Source of the DNA: Lineus longissimus
Taxonomy: Eukaryota; Nemertea; Pilidiophora; Heteronemertea; Lineidae
NCBI RefSeq assembly: GCF_910592395.1
Contig: NC_088309.1
Span: 5,024,501-5,088,500 of the forward strand
Length of the DNA: 64,000 nt
Direction of reading: 5' to 3'
The notes below the pieces were generated by a model. That model had not been told where the DNA came from. It did not search any database and worked only from the letters and a program-made list of their open reading frames with translations. This document shows positions 21,567 to 36,000 of the stretch, in pieces. The position numbers and the translations under genes are program-made. Position 1 is the first letter of the stretch, and the number at the start of each line of letters is the position of its first letter.

Positions 21567-24500
21567 ATGCTTGCTTTACAAGGTTCGTCCAGTATGTACG
21601 AAGATCAGTTTTTGGGGCAACGGGCCCGTTCGTTTCCCCTCAGTCATGGAATAATGTCGGCTGCCCACCAGACGTTCCCTTTCACCGGATTCCCAGCTGT
21701 CACACATGATCCACTAGGCATAGGTAAGTCGGAAGATTCTTTTTCCGTGTCAATTCATTGACACAATTAGTTAGTACTCTAAAGTATGTATCAGAGAGTT
21801 GCTCAATCAGCGCTAGAGACTAACGCCATCATTAGCTCAACTAAACCTTATCTCCTTCAATAATTTCATTTACAAGAGTAGCGTTACGACTAACGCAACG
21901 TTAATGCAAACGTTGGTTAAGCGACCATGAAGCTTCGAGCACCCAGGCCCAGATTCAAAGGGCATTTCTGCTGAAAAAAGGGAGATTAAAAGTTACCTGC
22001 AAGGTTTATAAAATACTGGGAACACAAATTGTGTCTTGCCGTTTTGCAAGTGCGAAACAATATTACTTTTTAGCTTGAACTCTAGGCCATATTTTATTAG
22101 TCAACGACAGTCTGTGATTCCACCAGCCTAATGTTAGGTCTTTTCCTTAACCCGGTTCCTTCAATGGTCGAGTATCTCATCACCACCATAATTTCTTAAA
22201 CATCAGATTTTGAGGAAAAATTGTTAGGCAGAATATATTTTGACTAGTTTGTGTCTTTTTGGTCTATCAAATGGATAAACGACTTGCTCTTTACATGAAG
22301 GTACTAACTAAAAACGTCCTTGCTCTTTGGAAACCTTTACTATGTTATATAAGCAAGTGCTCTTCCAAACCTGCATGCTACAACAAGTACCAATTGGATT
22401 TTGAATTTGTCAACTTTAAACAACATTGTTGGGCCTTTGACTATTATTGACGAACTTGCATTTTCAAAAGGCCCTTGACTGCATATAAGAGAGAAAATGT
22501 TTGAAGATCTCTTGTCTGTGTATCTGAAATAAAACAGATGGTCACCAGCGTTCAAGTTCTGATGTTTCCTTCAAAATAACTCCAGTGGTTGGTTATAAAA
22601 GGAAAAGTCCAGTCATTTTATTTTAGTTTCAACCTATCGCTATCTATTTTATATACGCCAACATTATGATCCAATTAAATGTCCTTCTATTATAACTTTC
22701 ATCAATTTTAATTTAAGATTTATAACATTCATCCAAATTTAAATCAATATACCATACATTCCTGCTATTATTCTAAGAAAACTGACGTGATGTATTCAAA
22801 ACTCGTAATTATTCGTAATTATTCAAGAATACAAAAATGTACTAAAAAAACTAGATAAATAAAATAATGTTATACTTGTTGATTTTGTAGGCAATAATGC
22901 AGTCTACGTCCTCTATTTTGATTCGCATCGCACAGTTTAATTAGCTCTACATTTATGTAGTCATTTGATTATCTTTGAGATTCATTTAAAGCAGTAAAAG
23001 TAATGTAATAATAATAATTTGAATTTATTATCAATAGTAAAATAATAATTTGAATTTATTATCAATATAGTAAATATATTATTATCATTTTCATCAGTCA
23101 TTTAAAAATCTTTGACATTCATTATCAGCAGTCATGATGTTCAAATTTACCGTCTTTGAAATATATTATCAATGGTCAATCAAGGCAAGGAAAATCAACA
23201 ATTGTGTGACAGAAGCGTTTACTAAATGGCTTAGTTATCAAATTACTAAGCCTTGTAATGTACATGTACATACATTAATTGCACAATCAAATTTGAAATT
23301 CGCACCTCTTTCCGAATTGATTTCTTCTGGTCACTTTAACATATCTGTTGTCTAAAATTAAATTAGCCTCAATATTGTGATTGGAGGGGTTTTAAGGAAA
23401 ACCATGTGTTTAAGCAGGCGATCAAAATGACCAATAAGTGACCCCTGTTTTCCAAATATGCCCTAGAGTTTAACAGGGGGCAAAAGGAGATTCGTCAAGG
23501 CGAGTGAGTATGGTTTATAAACTTAAAGCGAATTTGATTAATCTAAGTTTTCAGTTTAAGATCTGTCTAGCGAACAGTTGAAATGTTATGCCTCGTTACT
23601 GGTAGGATCTGTCCCAGCCGTCAGTAAAGACCTCCCTAAACTCTCTAGCTTCGAGTTAATCCTTTCGATTCTGTTCCCAAGGGCCCTTCATGCCAAACGT
23701 TGACGCAAAGCTATTGCTGGTTAATACCAAGGATAAACCGTGTACAAAAAGACCGGGCGCTGAGCACTGCTGGTTTGACTAAAATAATTTGGTAGTTTTC
23801 GATTGAAGTGGGTGCAAAATTCTCCACCATCTGTGGAAATGAAGTGAAGTGCGTTTTAAATCCACTTTTAGCATATAAACCTCCAAGTTGACCAAAGTGA
23901 AGACTTCTACACTAGGTGGCCTTGTCAACTTGGGATCATGACTTACGTCATTCGAGTGCTGTTATAGCTCGTTTCAACAATTAATAAATCCTACATTAGC
24001 ATGATTGAGAAATCTTGAACGAGGGTCATAATCGATATAAGCTGAGATGAAATCGTTCAAACTTGTTGTTAAATCCTTTAGAGTTCTCCACCCCCTTTAG
24101 CAAAGACATTAGTCTTGCAGGTGGTTCTCAAGTAGTGCACCACCCCTTTTAATGCCGAGTGTATACTGTTGGTTTAGATTTATTCTTGGCGAACAGCAGA
24201 TTCCTCTTAAGGAATCGGTTAGGAAAGCGCATTAATTTAGCACTATTAGGTTGAGTGGTGAACTATTGTAAACTCAGATTAACAGGTAGAGAAATTAACA
24301 TCCCTGCAACGCGCAACATGGATTGTCCGACGCGACGGCTTGTCCCATCATCTTGACCAATCAAGATGTCCCCTCCCAAATTTGTCCGTCGAACATAGGA
24401 AATTTAAGTGTCAAAACGACAGTTTTGACGGGAAAAAGTTCCCGCAAAAGCGCGCATATGGGCGCGCATAAAAGTTTTGTCATCATTTCTGAAAAAGCTG

Positions 24501-27500
24501 ATTCAGCTGATTGAGAGGAGGGGCACTGATGACTGGTATCGGAATTAACAACTGATCACTTATATTGATAATTAACGATTCTGATGTGATTGTTCTTGCA
24601 GCGCAAGGCCAGCAGTTCGGACCGTACGCTCACATGGGTATGTCCGATCACAAGCGGCTGCTGCCACATCATCAACAGGAGGACACCAACAAGAACATCA
24701 AAATCAAGCTGGAGAACAGGGACCTTTGGCAGAAGTTCCACTCCTTGGGAACAGAGATGATTATCACAAAGACTGGAAGGTAGGGGTCTCTGACAATATA
24801 TACAGGTAGTTTAGTGATGACCTTCTTCGAAATTTACCGCACATCAGTAACTTAACCCGACAATTTTTATAAGCATTTCTTGGTTTTCTTTAAACGAAAC
24901 AAACCGGTCTTCTTCCCGTCTTCCTGAACATCATGCATGCAACATTTGGTTTTCGTCTACATCTGCTGTGTATTGCACAGTGCATTAATTTTCCAAAGAA
25001 GCTAAAGAGCGAAAACAACTTTAGTAATAATTGGTGTGAGATGCAAACAACTCCTGCCTTGATCGCTGATAAATTGTCACAAACATGTCTTGTCCCGGGT
25101 GAGAAAACTTTCTCTTGTTCCGCAAACATCATAGGGCGCCAACCAATAGACATCAGCGCCTACACGGATCGCTGGCCATTTTCATAAAAACCAACAAGCA
25201 GAAAATTGAGTTGGTTAACTCTGGATAATCAGTGGTCGAATCTCTCCACTTTTGTGGCCATTCGATTTTTACGTTCAATGGAATGCCATTCACTCTGTTC
25301 TGACGCCCGTTCAGATTTTCAATTGGCGACAGATAGTGCACTTGTCTTTAGTGTAAGAGAATAATTTGACGTTTAGATATTTTAAACAGAAAATCAAGTT
25401 CATTGCAAGGGTTCCCAGTATGTCTATACATTTTCAACCGGCTGTTGGCCGCGACCGGCATAATTCGCCATATAAAACGGAGATTGCGCGCGCTAATATT
25501 CTGTTTATGTATAAGCGCAGCTAAAAGTTATCGTCTTTCATCATGCATTAACTTGGTGCCTTTAAAAGTTGGATTTGAGAATTTCCTCGGTTTCTAACCC
25601 AAGAATACATTTTCAGTTTAGAAGTTAAATTGATCACGTTTCACCATGGCGCGTTTACGATTTCGCGCGCCAGAAGTCTTGGCCGACGATTCGCTGACTG
25701 ACCACGCCAAAATGAAGTCGACAGTTCGCAATGGTGATAACAATGCTAGTATTAACGTTTTGAATATGTTCTAAACGCACCGCCAAAGTTAAATTTTAAA
25801 TCCATTGTTTAAATAGCCTTTCTTGTGAGCCGATTTCTGACTTTACGGTACCCTGTTTCTTGTCATGGTCTGAGGTGGCGGTGCCCGACTGGCGAAGCTT
25901 CTTAACAAACCACAATAACATGAGTAGAGGACAAAAGCGTTGTCGTACCTCCCGACACCGCGTCACACCCGCCATGCTTCCTCTATTTGGCAGATGTCAC
26001 CTAAAATCTAGAATTAATTCATTGAATTGTAACGATTAATTTAAGGGTATTGTTTTCTGTGACATTCATACCGCCGATAGAGCGGGTCTCATCCAAAATT
26101 ATGCGGGCTGGTCAAAGGAGATTACCTGCAGGCCTCCAACAAAATTTCATTTTGAATCCGAATTCGAATTTAAATTTTTTTAGTGGCAAGTGTTTTTAGA
26201 GTGAAAGTTTTCAGATCAGGAAAAGCTCTGTTACTTATTCACATTAGCCAATGCAACGGGCACAACCGTGCTGGTCCGCTGTGCGTCTCCTGGTGTTCAC
26301 GGTGACGCATCATTGCAGCTTGCCAAGGACGCTCAACATGTACTACTTTCCAAAGCGATATATTGTAACATAAAATAAACTTTCACATTTGATTCTTTTC
26401 AGACGCATGTTTCCAACGTTTAAGACCAATCTGGAAGGCCTTGACCCTCACGCCAAGTACATCCTTCTGATGGACATCATCCCGACGGACGACTGTCGCT
26501 ACAAGTATCATAACTCTGAATGGGTGGTGACGGGTAAGGCGGAACCCCACATGCCGGGACGACTCTACATTCACCCTGATTCTCCAGCCTCCGGTGCGCA
26601 CTGGATGAAGCAGACGGTCGTGTTCCAGAAGTTGAAACTGACGAATAATAATTTGGACCAGAATGGACACGTAAGTTTTCCCTTTCCAAAAAGCAATTTT
26701 TCAAGGAACGAAACAACTGATTGTGCATGCACTGGTATTTTCATAAAGTGGATGATCTTTATTAAATCAACTATTTGCGGCAAGATTGCGGACAAGTATG
26801 TCAAATTGTGTCCGCATCTTATGAGCGTTCCCGCGTGGGCCATAATTTTCATCACTTATTCACTAGTATCCTGCCATATTGGTTCACCCATCTTAATCAC
26901 CAAGTCAGAGAAAGAAAAGGCGCCAACTATTGACATTCACCCAGGAATTAGTTACATCACTTGAAGAATTGACGTTGTAAAGCTACCACAACATTTGTAA
27001 ATTTTTAACAAGATTCGCCGGGTCCTTTTTGGCGTCGCGTCAATACTCACAAATCTGTCTATAGTCCTTATTCACTCCGTCGCGTTAATGAGTCTAAACA
27101 TTGTGGAGTGACTGCCAACCTTTTTTGTTTGCGCCGATGTTGTTACAGTGTTGGATATCAACACCACGAGAATTGAAATAACATTTCCTCTTCTGGTCAA
27201 AAAATAAATCAATAACAACAAATCATTTAATCCAATTGGCCATTCTTTGATGATATGACACCAGGCGTAGAATTCACGACCAACAGAGACAGGTTGGGCA
27301 CTTTCTATTGGCGCGTCCCCGGAGGCAGACGGCAGTGATTTTGTCAACAAAGCATGTTATTTTTCCACTGAACTGCTCTAAAAACACCTCCATCTGTATT
27401 CAAGACATACTTCTTCGGCTGCTTATTAATTTAATCAAGTTTCAATTGGTTTAACTACATGTTGAGTTGGTATAAGAATCATTAGGATAATATTGGAAAC

Positions 27501-30500
27501 ATATGTTTTGGTGAGTTGCAGTGAAATAATCCAGTACGTCTGACAATCTGACAACAATTAAAATGCTGTAAATCAACATATTTCAGTGCGAAATTACTGA
27601 AATAGGCGTTTGAAGCCTGACAGCCGCAAGGTTTCTTATGTAGTTTCGGCCGCGAGGTCAGTCGATATGTTTCTAATTGTGAAATTCTTTTTCCAGATTA
27701 TCCTGAATTCGATGCACAAATACCAGCCGCGCGTGCACGTTGTACAGGCAGACGACATCTTCTCGATGAGATGGAAATCCTTCAATACATACGCGTTTGA
27801 TGAGACGTCCTTCATTGCCGTTACAGCTTATCAGAATGAACAGGTATGTCGATACACTCTTCTCTCTGAATGTCCATATCTTGTTTCATTGCTGCAGCCA
27901 ATTTAAACGAAAGGCATTAAACTAGAAAGTAAATAAGATAGTGATACAGAAATGGTGTATTGGTTGTGTCACCAAACACCGCAAGAAAGGGACTCGGCGA
28001 AATGATAACTCCACTCGAGTAGTGTTGGTTCAGACAGAGTCTTTCAAATAAAACAATTGTTTTGCAGATCACACAGCTTAAGATCGACCACAACCCATTC
28101 GCGAAGGGTTTCCGTGACAATGGCATGGGCAGGAGGTGAGTTGTGCATCTATATTCGTCGTCTTGTGTTTTGACCGATGGAGGGAACAACCACCGAAATG
28201 CTTGGCCTAGACTTGCAATTAAAAAAACTCGTTTCTGGTTAATAACAGGACGGGGCTACCGGTCATCGCAGTAACATCCAGAACAAGATGACGAAGACAT
28301 TCCAGCTGGACGTTTGGCAGTAACCCAGGTGAAGATCAACTGTTGCGTTCGGACGCGCCATCGATCCTTCACGCGTTTCATGCCAGCTTTGAATCTGTGG
28401 CGAAATGTTGGCCACTTTGATGAAATTAAATCATAGCTTCTCATAACGGAAGTGAGCAATTAATATCTTGTTCTTTTTAATTTTTTTGTAGGGACAATCG
28501 ATTACAGTACAAGCGAGGGTTGGAATCTTCGGACTCTGACACTGAAAAAGGTAAGAAACTTTCAATATAAATTCCCCGACAATCTGAATAAAAGGTACCC
28601 GGTAGCTGACTCTTCTTTGCTGAAAATGATTTCCGTATTTCGTGTAACAAATGTTTGGCCTTTTGAGCGCCATAGAGAAGCATGCAGACGATAGCCACAT
28701 TGATTGCCGAAAATGTCGTCTTCTCGAAAATTGAATAGCCAAAATTAGAATCCGTGCCCCCAACAGTATGTTTCCGTCCTCACAGGCAACCAGGAGACAT
28801 GTAGTAATAAAACATGACCTTTTATTGGAGTCAAATTGTCGGCCATGATAGGGCTGGCGCGGGTAATGGTGCACGCTCTGCTAACCCTCGGGACTGGCGT
28901 TCCCCGTCTGTCTCTTGTTTCCCTTATCAAGATGACATTGTCTCCAGACCCCGATACCAACATGAATGCAGCAGTGTCTGTTGCATTGTTTATTCGGCGA
29001 CGTTTTTCATTAATCTTCCCCTTGTCTTCAGATGCCTGTTTAATGTTCAATTTGTATATAAAGCCATTTAAAAACCGGAAGTATAGTTCCTGTAAGGGAT
29101 ACGACATTGACATTTGAAAAGTTAAATTCCGGCGGACACGTGGATTTCAGTATACAGAATTGATATTGATCGTCTACATAAAAAGTCCGCACCACTTGAC
29201 TATTTTCCCAAATCCATAATATATCAATACCGACAGACCTCTACATGCCCTACGACCTTATGTCAACGTTACTTTCGAAATATATGGCAAAATAATCATC
29301 CCAATTCACCTGCCATGCAGTCGGCATGCGGGTTTGTTGATATTGCGCTCCTCTGCCGCAACATAAATCCCTATGTTTTCTTTGAGTTCATGGTCACACC
29401 CACTCACGCAATAAACCGAGAGGACAGATGGCACAAAATTCCGTCTTGTGGTTGAAAGATTGGGATTAGCTCACTTTCGCGTAAGAATTTAAAACACGGT
29501 TTTCTCTTCATCTGTCCCAGTGAATATCGAAATAATTGGTTATAAAACGCCATTTAAGTTTATGGTATGGGGGTCAAAATTAATTTAAACTTAATCCTTC
29601 TGTCTGTATGGCATGGCTATTATCATAGGCCTAGACTCCTGGGAATGTTGACGTTTATTGTCAAGGGATTGTCCCAAGGACTCAAGATGTGAGACTGATA
29701 AGGTTGTTCCTTACTACGGGGCACTGTAATGTTATGGTGTAAGTCCCCGAATGCACTCATGAACCGCACGAAATCTTATAATCAGTGAGATATCTGATAT
29801 GATTTCGCTTTGAACCTGACCGAAACAGGTGCCAGTTGTCTTCATGCAGATTTGTCATGGTCTTTCCGCTGGACGGAACACACCACACGATCTGTGCGAC
29901 TTAACTTCCCTTTAACGTCCCCAAAAGCATTTCGTGTTTTCGTGTCGCAATACGTCTCCAACATACCAAATACCTTTGTGAATAAATGTTTGTAAACGCT
30001 AACCAACGCTTTGATGGGCCTAATCCGTCTTCAATAGATAGGTTGAGATAACTTTACATCGCATTGGTCAAAGCCTCCAAACTACCACGTATCATTATAA
30101 TTGGTGCGTTTTAAAGTGCGTGTACGATAACCTTAGCAATCGCATCCTCACTGTTGTAGTGTACGTTTCAGCTGAAATGAACGTGAAAACAGCACATCAT
30201 TGCTTAAAATCTCATTCGTTTTATTGCGTAAAGGTTGATATTCTACTTCTTTCTTTCGTTACAGATATCCCAGAGAAGAAGAAAATCAAGTCTGACGACG
30301 AAGATCAAATCGACGGGCATATCACATCGACCACCTGCAATGTGGGGACAACAGAATCAACTCTAGTCAAGAACGAAACTACCGCCACAAGCAGCCGGGA
30401 CGTCACTGTCAGCCCGAAGCCTGCTTCTATCATCTCCGCAGACGAAATGCCCTCTTGCCAGATCATTGGAAAGTCGAGTACGTCAATAACCCATCCGTTA

Positions 30501-30941
30501 AAACGACCACCGGGTGCCCAGCCGCTGCAGATCTCCTCACCGTGTCAGTATTTACCGCAAGCGTCGTGCAACTACTTTCAGAGCTCTGGTTTTCCCCTGC
30601 GGTCCGATCAGGTTTATTATCCGCATCATGGTATCAATACGTCGAGCTCATGCGGGATGTCAAGCAGCAGCTTTCTGCCCTCTGCCACAACAGCCAGTCT
30701 TCTGCAGCCCGTCAGCTCCAGCATGAAGCTCCCAACTTGCCAGTTAGCCGCCCAAAGTAACTCTTGTGCCATGTCGCAAACAACGCACGCGAACACGGTC
30801 TCCACGTACGGCAGTCTGAGTTCAGTGTCGCATCCTCCCCAAGGTTCCGCTCTCTCGTCTTGTACCTACGTGCAGCCAAATCAACATTATCCAGTCATGG
30901 GCATCAGCCACAATTCACATTTCGCAGGATCTCTCGTTTAG
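21567..30941 (+). CDS. T-box transcription factor, complete, seven exons; closest by eye to Tbx6/16/VegT
   Basis: Exons 21567-21723, 24602-24779, 26403-26670, 27697-27843, 28068-28135, 28492-28550 and 30265-30941 total 1554 nt, or 517 residues, with phases that agree at every junction. The T-box DNA-binding domain spans about residues 85-270. It begins [15 protein letters not shown] and contains [64 protein letters not shown] and NPFAKGFRD, the hallmarks of the family. The block [13 protein letters not shown] and the [10 protein letters not shown] segment resemble the Tbx6/16/VegT branch, but parts are also like Tbx2/3 and Tbx4/5, so the subfamily is tentative. A basic stretch (PEKKKIK) follows the domain and may be a nuclear signal. 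The last 220 residues are Ser/Thr/Gln/Pro-rich, as in activation domains. Such factors act in mesoderm patterning. Introns within the domain after GR, GH and EQ fit usual T-box gene structure. Confidence 0.9.
23004..23070. repeat. Local AT-rich tandem duplication in T-box intron 1
   Basis: The phrase AATAATTTGAATTTATTATC occurs twice, about 32 bp apart, near 23014 and 23046. Intron 1 (21724-24601) otherwise shows nothing recognisable and is strongly AT-rich. Confidence 0.6.
28551..30264 (+). other. Last intron of the T-box gene, nothing recognised
   Basis: This 1.7-kb intron separates the end of the T-box domain coding region from the transactivation exon. I see open frames on both strands of 60-150 codons without recognisable products, and no repeat or RNA gene. 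Confidence 0.4.
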
Positions 30942-33040
30942 AGTACAAGTTTATGTTTACGTCAAACGTTACACGTCAGCGGACGCTGTCTCTTTCAATG
31001 GATGACCAAGACATTTCATTAGACTGATATCAGCCGACACACAGCGGCGGAGTTTTGCCTGTATCTCATTACCATTTACATTATAAACTTACGCTTTGAA
31101 AACGTAAAACGTGAGTCAAAACGTAAGCATGCAAAACTGCACTGCCTATGTTGTGATATCTTCCGAAAAATAGAGATCACGACTCCTTATTCATTTTTTG
31201 ATGCTTCACTTAAAGGTTCAAATATTCGCATTTTTGCGGGCTGTGAAAATGCACCCAACTACTTTTTGTTCCTTCAACATAAGGCTAAGCTGACTCTTCT
31301 TAGCTGAGCACAAGGACCGTATTGTTGTAATGGGATGACAAACCAAACCATCCTTATCATTGCTGTGTTGCACAGAAAGAGATTCCGTTTCCGCCAAATC
31401 GATCGTTTGAGGACAAAGTCACAACCAGAGTGCAGAGTCAAGTTCACCTTCACATCCACTTTTACTTGTGAATACAAGTGATGTTACGGATCTATAGTAC
31501 CATATAGTACCATATAGTACTATAGTAGTTAATAAAGACAAGTCTTTATCTATTCTTGATCGCACCTGTAAATCATAGTCCAATGTTTCGTATCAATGTG
31601 ACGTACGGAATAAAGTAAAGGGAAGTTACCCCCAACCAAACAATTGAATAAGGTTGTCTTTTTGCTTAGATATGGTTGTCTGTATATTAGTAGGGATTTA
31701 ACATGTATATTCAACGATGGTGCTATGATGTAGCTTAGACGAATTGTATATAAACACTGAACAAAAATATTACTGTTAATATATTTTGCATTTATCATAT
31801 TGAGATGTCTCAATTAAATGGAAAACTGAATGCGAAATACTATTGTAAATAGAAATAGGCATAAAATAATATCCAATCAAACGTCGTTTTAGACCATCTT
31901 ATGGTCTTGTTTAGATTTTGATGTTTGGTGAAGTCTTTTTACACCCCGGTATTGCCACCTACTGGAGAAAAATGTAGATTTGTAATGACCATTGCCTCGG
32001 CAGGAAACACGACCCGCCTATGGTTTTCATCAAAGTGAATTATCTCTACGCATCCTTTTTTATGTGCAGAGAATAAAATTATCATCATTATTTCGTTTAA
32101 CGGGGACACTGGGCCTTTAAGTGACACGGACCTTCAAATTATCTGATGCCAAACACTGTGATCAATTACAAATAATAAGATGATACATATGGTAGCATGG
32201 AGGGATGGGGGGGGGGGGGGGGCGATGGTTGGACGCCAGGAGGTGTGTCACTTCTGTTGTTTATTTTGTCTCAATTGTAAATACTGTATTGTGCAACGGG
32301 CTCAGCATATGCACAATGTGGTCAAGATGTATGGCATTTATCATGAAATTGATACTCACAATCTATGTGGTTATATGGGCTGTATAAATCCATTTTTAAA
32401 AATTTGTCAGTAATAAATATTGTTATGATAAAAAACAATCGGTGCCTGGTTTCTTATTCATAGGTTTTGTCCATTAGATGTTGTAAACATGGACTCCAGC
32501 CATCAGTTGCTTCAGACAACTCGCCATAGCCTACAGCAAACACTGTGTTGACGCAAAACACCCGCTTGAGGAGCGACTCACAATACACTCCGGACGCAGT
32601 GGACCGGCCTAGTCAATCACCATAAGGAGATCCAATTAGGTTGACGCAATGGTCAGGCCCGGTAGTATACCTTACAAAGGCTTACGTGCTTAACCGGTGT
32701 AGAAGTTTGAAATGTCCTCGGATAGATTGTCCGGGGAACAAAGGATTCTATTATGCGCTTTAATCTATGAGCGATTGACGGTCATTGCCTCAATTGAAAC
32801 ATATACTATAATCCGTCAGAATACAAAAGGACCGGATAATTATTTTTCTTCTCCTATACACCAACTTATTGCGTCATCTCAGGTATAATACATTTAGCCA
32901 CAAGCAGCTGCTGACAGTGTATCAGATTCTCAACTCCATGGACACTGCCCTTGAGGTTGAATGAGAAATGAACAAATCCTGGGATGTCCATCGTCATGGA
33001 GAATAAAGCACATCCAACTAGCATGCAACCTAGACCTCAA
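30942..33040 (+). other. T-box 3' UTR and intergenic sequence
   Basis: AATAAA motifs at 31531-31536 and 32412-32417 are candidate poly(A) signals for the T-box gene. A small repeat of ATAGTACCAT lies near 31496-31525. A run of 16 G at 32207-32222 stands out. No gene was seen on either strand. Confidence 0.45.
32207..32222 (+). repeat. Homopolymer G16
   Basis: Sixteen consecutive G residues, preceded by GGGAT, in the distal 3' flank of the T-box gene. Such a run can fold as G-quadruplex; its length in the assembly may be inexact. Confidence 0.9.
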
Positions 33041-33079
33041 GCATCATCATCAATGGGCCTCTCGTGGCAATGAGAAGAG

Positions 33080-36000
33080 TGAGGGGCAGCGGCAGCCCCC
33101 AGTGGTCCTTTTGGTCCAGGAGATATAGTCCACGGTGGTGGTGGATGAAGCAAAAGCTTGCTATCATAGCATGTTGTGGCTGGTGTAACAGGACGAATAG
33201 TCCCTTGTCTTTCACAATTTGGTCACCTGTCTTTAACAGCGTCGTCCTCTGTCTCTTACAACCCCTGTAAGTGGTAAAGTAGGAGGCATGGTTCCTTATC
33301 TTGCACAACCTGTGGCTCGCGCAGCAGGAGATGTAGTCCGTTGTCGATCACAACTTGTTCCCCTGTCTTTCACAACTTTGTGCCCCGTCTCTCTGATGTA
33401 TGAGCCGATGAAGCAGAAAGTATATTCCCGTGATCCTCACAACCTGTAGCTTGTGAAGCAAGATGTAATGTAAACACCGTCCTTACACAACCGGTGGTCC
33501 AGCCCCCTGTCTTTCACAACGAGCGGCTGGTGTAGCAGAAGGAATAGTCCCTTATCTTTTCCAACCCCACCTGAAACTGGGTGTTGCAGGAGGAATAGTC
33601 TCTGTTTCTTACAATTCGTAGCTCATAGACGAATAGTCCAATGTCTTTCCTAACTTGTCGCTGATGTAGCAACCTGTCTCTCACAACCTGTAACCGTTGA
33701 AGCATGGGGTATGAACACCGGTCTTTCGCAACCGAAGGTATAGTGCCCTGCTATTCACAACCAGCGAATTGTGGAGCAGAAGGAAAGGTCCCTGTCCTGG
33801 GGAAGATCTGTATGGATCTGAGACATGGGCAGCCACTCGGGTAGATGAGGGACGACTAGACGCCTTCGACTTCCGATGCCTCCGTAGGATCCTGGGGGTT
33901 CTGTGGTTCCACCGGACCAGGAATACAGTGATCCGAGCTAGGACTGGACAACCACCGCACTATTTCCCTGCTCCTACAAAAGAGGTGACTGATGTCGTTT
34001 GGCCATGCATCCGAGTATGACGGGTGCGACACGGAGAAGGAGGAGACACCGGATGAGGTGGATGGAAGTGACGCAAGGACCATCGGCGTGGATGGATACC
34101 TGCGGGTGCTGGCGACCGACCGATTAACATGGAGCCAAATGATGACGAGCTGGGTCACAACGTTGCAGAAAGTAAGTGAGTAAGTTGGTGAAGATGGAGG
34201 CATAGTCCCGGTCCCTCACAGTTGGCGGCTGGTGTTGGAGGAGGTATAGGCTTATAGTACCCTGCCTAGCACAACTTTATCCACTGTCTTTGGCAACCAG
34301 GTCCTCTGTCTCTCAAAGCCTCTATCTTGCAAGGAGGAAGGGATAGCTCCCTCTCTTTTCAAACCACAGGCGGCTATCAACATCGTCTTTTCACAACCGG
34401 TGGTCTCGTCGGCTGTCTTTCACAACGAGTGGCTGATGTAGCAGAAGGAATAGTCCCCTGTCTTTCACAAACTGGGACTGGGTGTTGCAAGAGGGATGTC
34501 CTATGTCTTTCCTGTCCGTGGCAGGAGGGATAGTCCCCTGTCTTTACAAATTGGTCCCCTGTCATCTAAACATGCACGTGGCTGGTACAGCTGCAGGTAT
34601 ACTGCACTGTCTTTCACAACAAGTGACATGCGTGGCAGCAAGAGGTATTGACACCGGTCTTTCACGGCCGGTGGTCTTGTCCTCTGTCGAGCGGCTGGTG
34701 TAGCAGAAGGAATAGTCACATGTCTTTCACAACCTTCGACGACTGGAATTTGCAGGAGGAATAGCCCCCTTTCTTTAATAGTTTGAGGTTAGTGTTGCAG
34801 AAGGAATATACCCCTGTCATTTACAACTTGGTCACGTCTCTTTTATAACTTTTATAACTTTGATCACTGTCTCACCGCCTGTAGCTGGTCAACTAAGAGG
34901 AATAGTCCCCAAAGGTGGTCTTGTCCAATGTCTTTGAGCCACTGGTGTAGCAGAAGTAATGGTCCCCTGTCCTTTCACAACTTGTGGGTGGTGTAATGGG
35001 TGAAATTGTCCCCGTTCATTCACAGCTGGGGGTGAGTGTAACAAAACCCAGGATAGTGCCCTATCTTCTTTCGCAATGTGCTGTTTAACTGGAGGAGTAG
35101 TCCCCAGTCCTTCACCACCAGCAACTGGGTGTTGTGGGAGTAACAGTCCATTGTATTGCGGTGCATGTAGCAGGAGTACTAGTCCCCTGTCTATCACAAC
35201 TTGTGGCTAATGTCGCAAGAGGAATAGTTTCATATCTCTCGCAACCCGTAACTATTGAAGCATGGGGTATAAGTATCAGTCTTTCGCATCCGGTGATATA
35301 GTCTCCTGTCGTTTACAACTTGCGGCCGGTAGTAGAGGAATATTCAGTCCCTTTTCGTTACAACTTGGTCCCCTGTTTTTCAAAACCTTTTGCTGGTGAA
35401 GATGGAGGCATAGTCCTCGGTCTCTCACAATGGCGGCTGGTGTAGTAGAAGGTATAGTTCCCTGCCTATCACAGGTTCACCCCCTGTCCTTTGCAAATCA
35501 CAGGTTCACCCCCTGTCCTTTGCAACTGGGTCCTCTGTCTCTCACAACCTGTAGTAGCAGGCAAGAAGGGAGGCATTGTCACTGGTATTTCACTGTTTGT
35601 GTCAGGTGTAGCACGGTGTCCGTTTCTCTGTCACAACCCGGTCACCTGTCTTTCATCACTACTTTGCCCCCGGTCTCTCACAACCAAGCAGGTACACCTG
35701 TCTTTCACAACCACTAGCTGAAGAAGTAGGAACTTTGAACCCATTCCTCACAACCTTATCCGCCGAAGGAAGAGGTATGAACCCTTTGCTCACAACCTGT
35801 GGCTGGTGCAGCAGGAGGTATAGTTCTCTGTCTTTCACAACTTGCGGTTGGTGTAGAAGGGAGAATAGTCACCCGTTGAATTTCAAAACTTGCGACTTGT
35901 GTAGCGGAAGACAAGTCCACTGACTTTCACAACTTGTGGCTCCTGAAGCAGGAGGAATAGGCCTCTTTCTTTCAAAACGTGTGGCTGGTGTAACAGGAGG

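Noticed and set aside
28431-28874. 147-codon minus-strand open frame overlapping the sixth T-box exon
   Set aside because: It is a shadow across a well-supported exon on the other strand.
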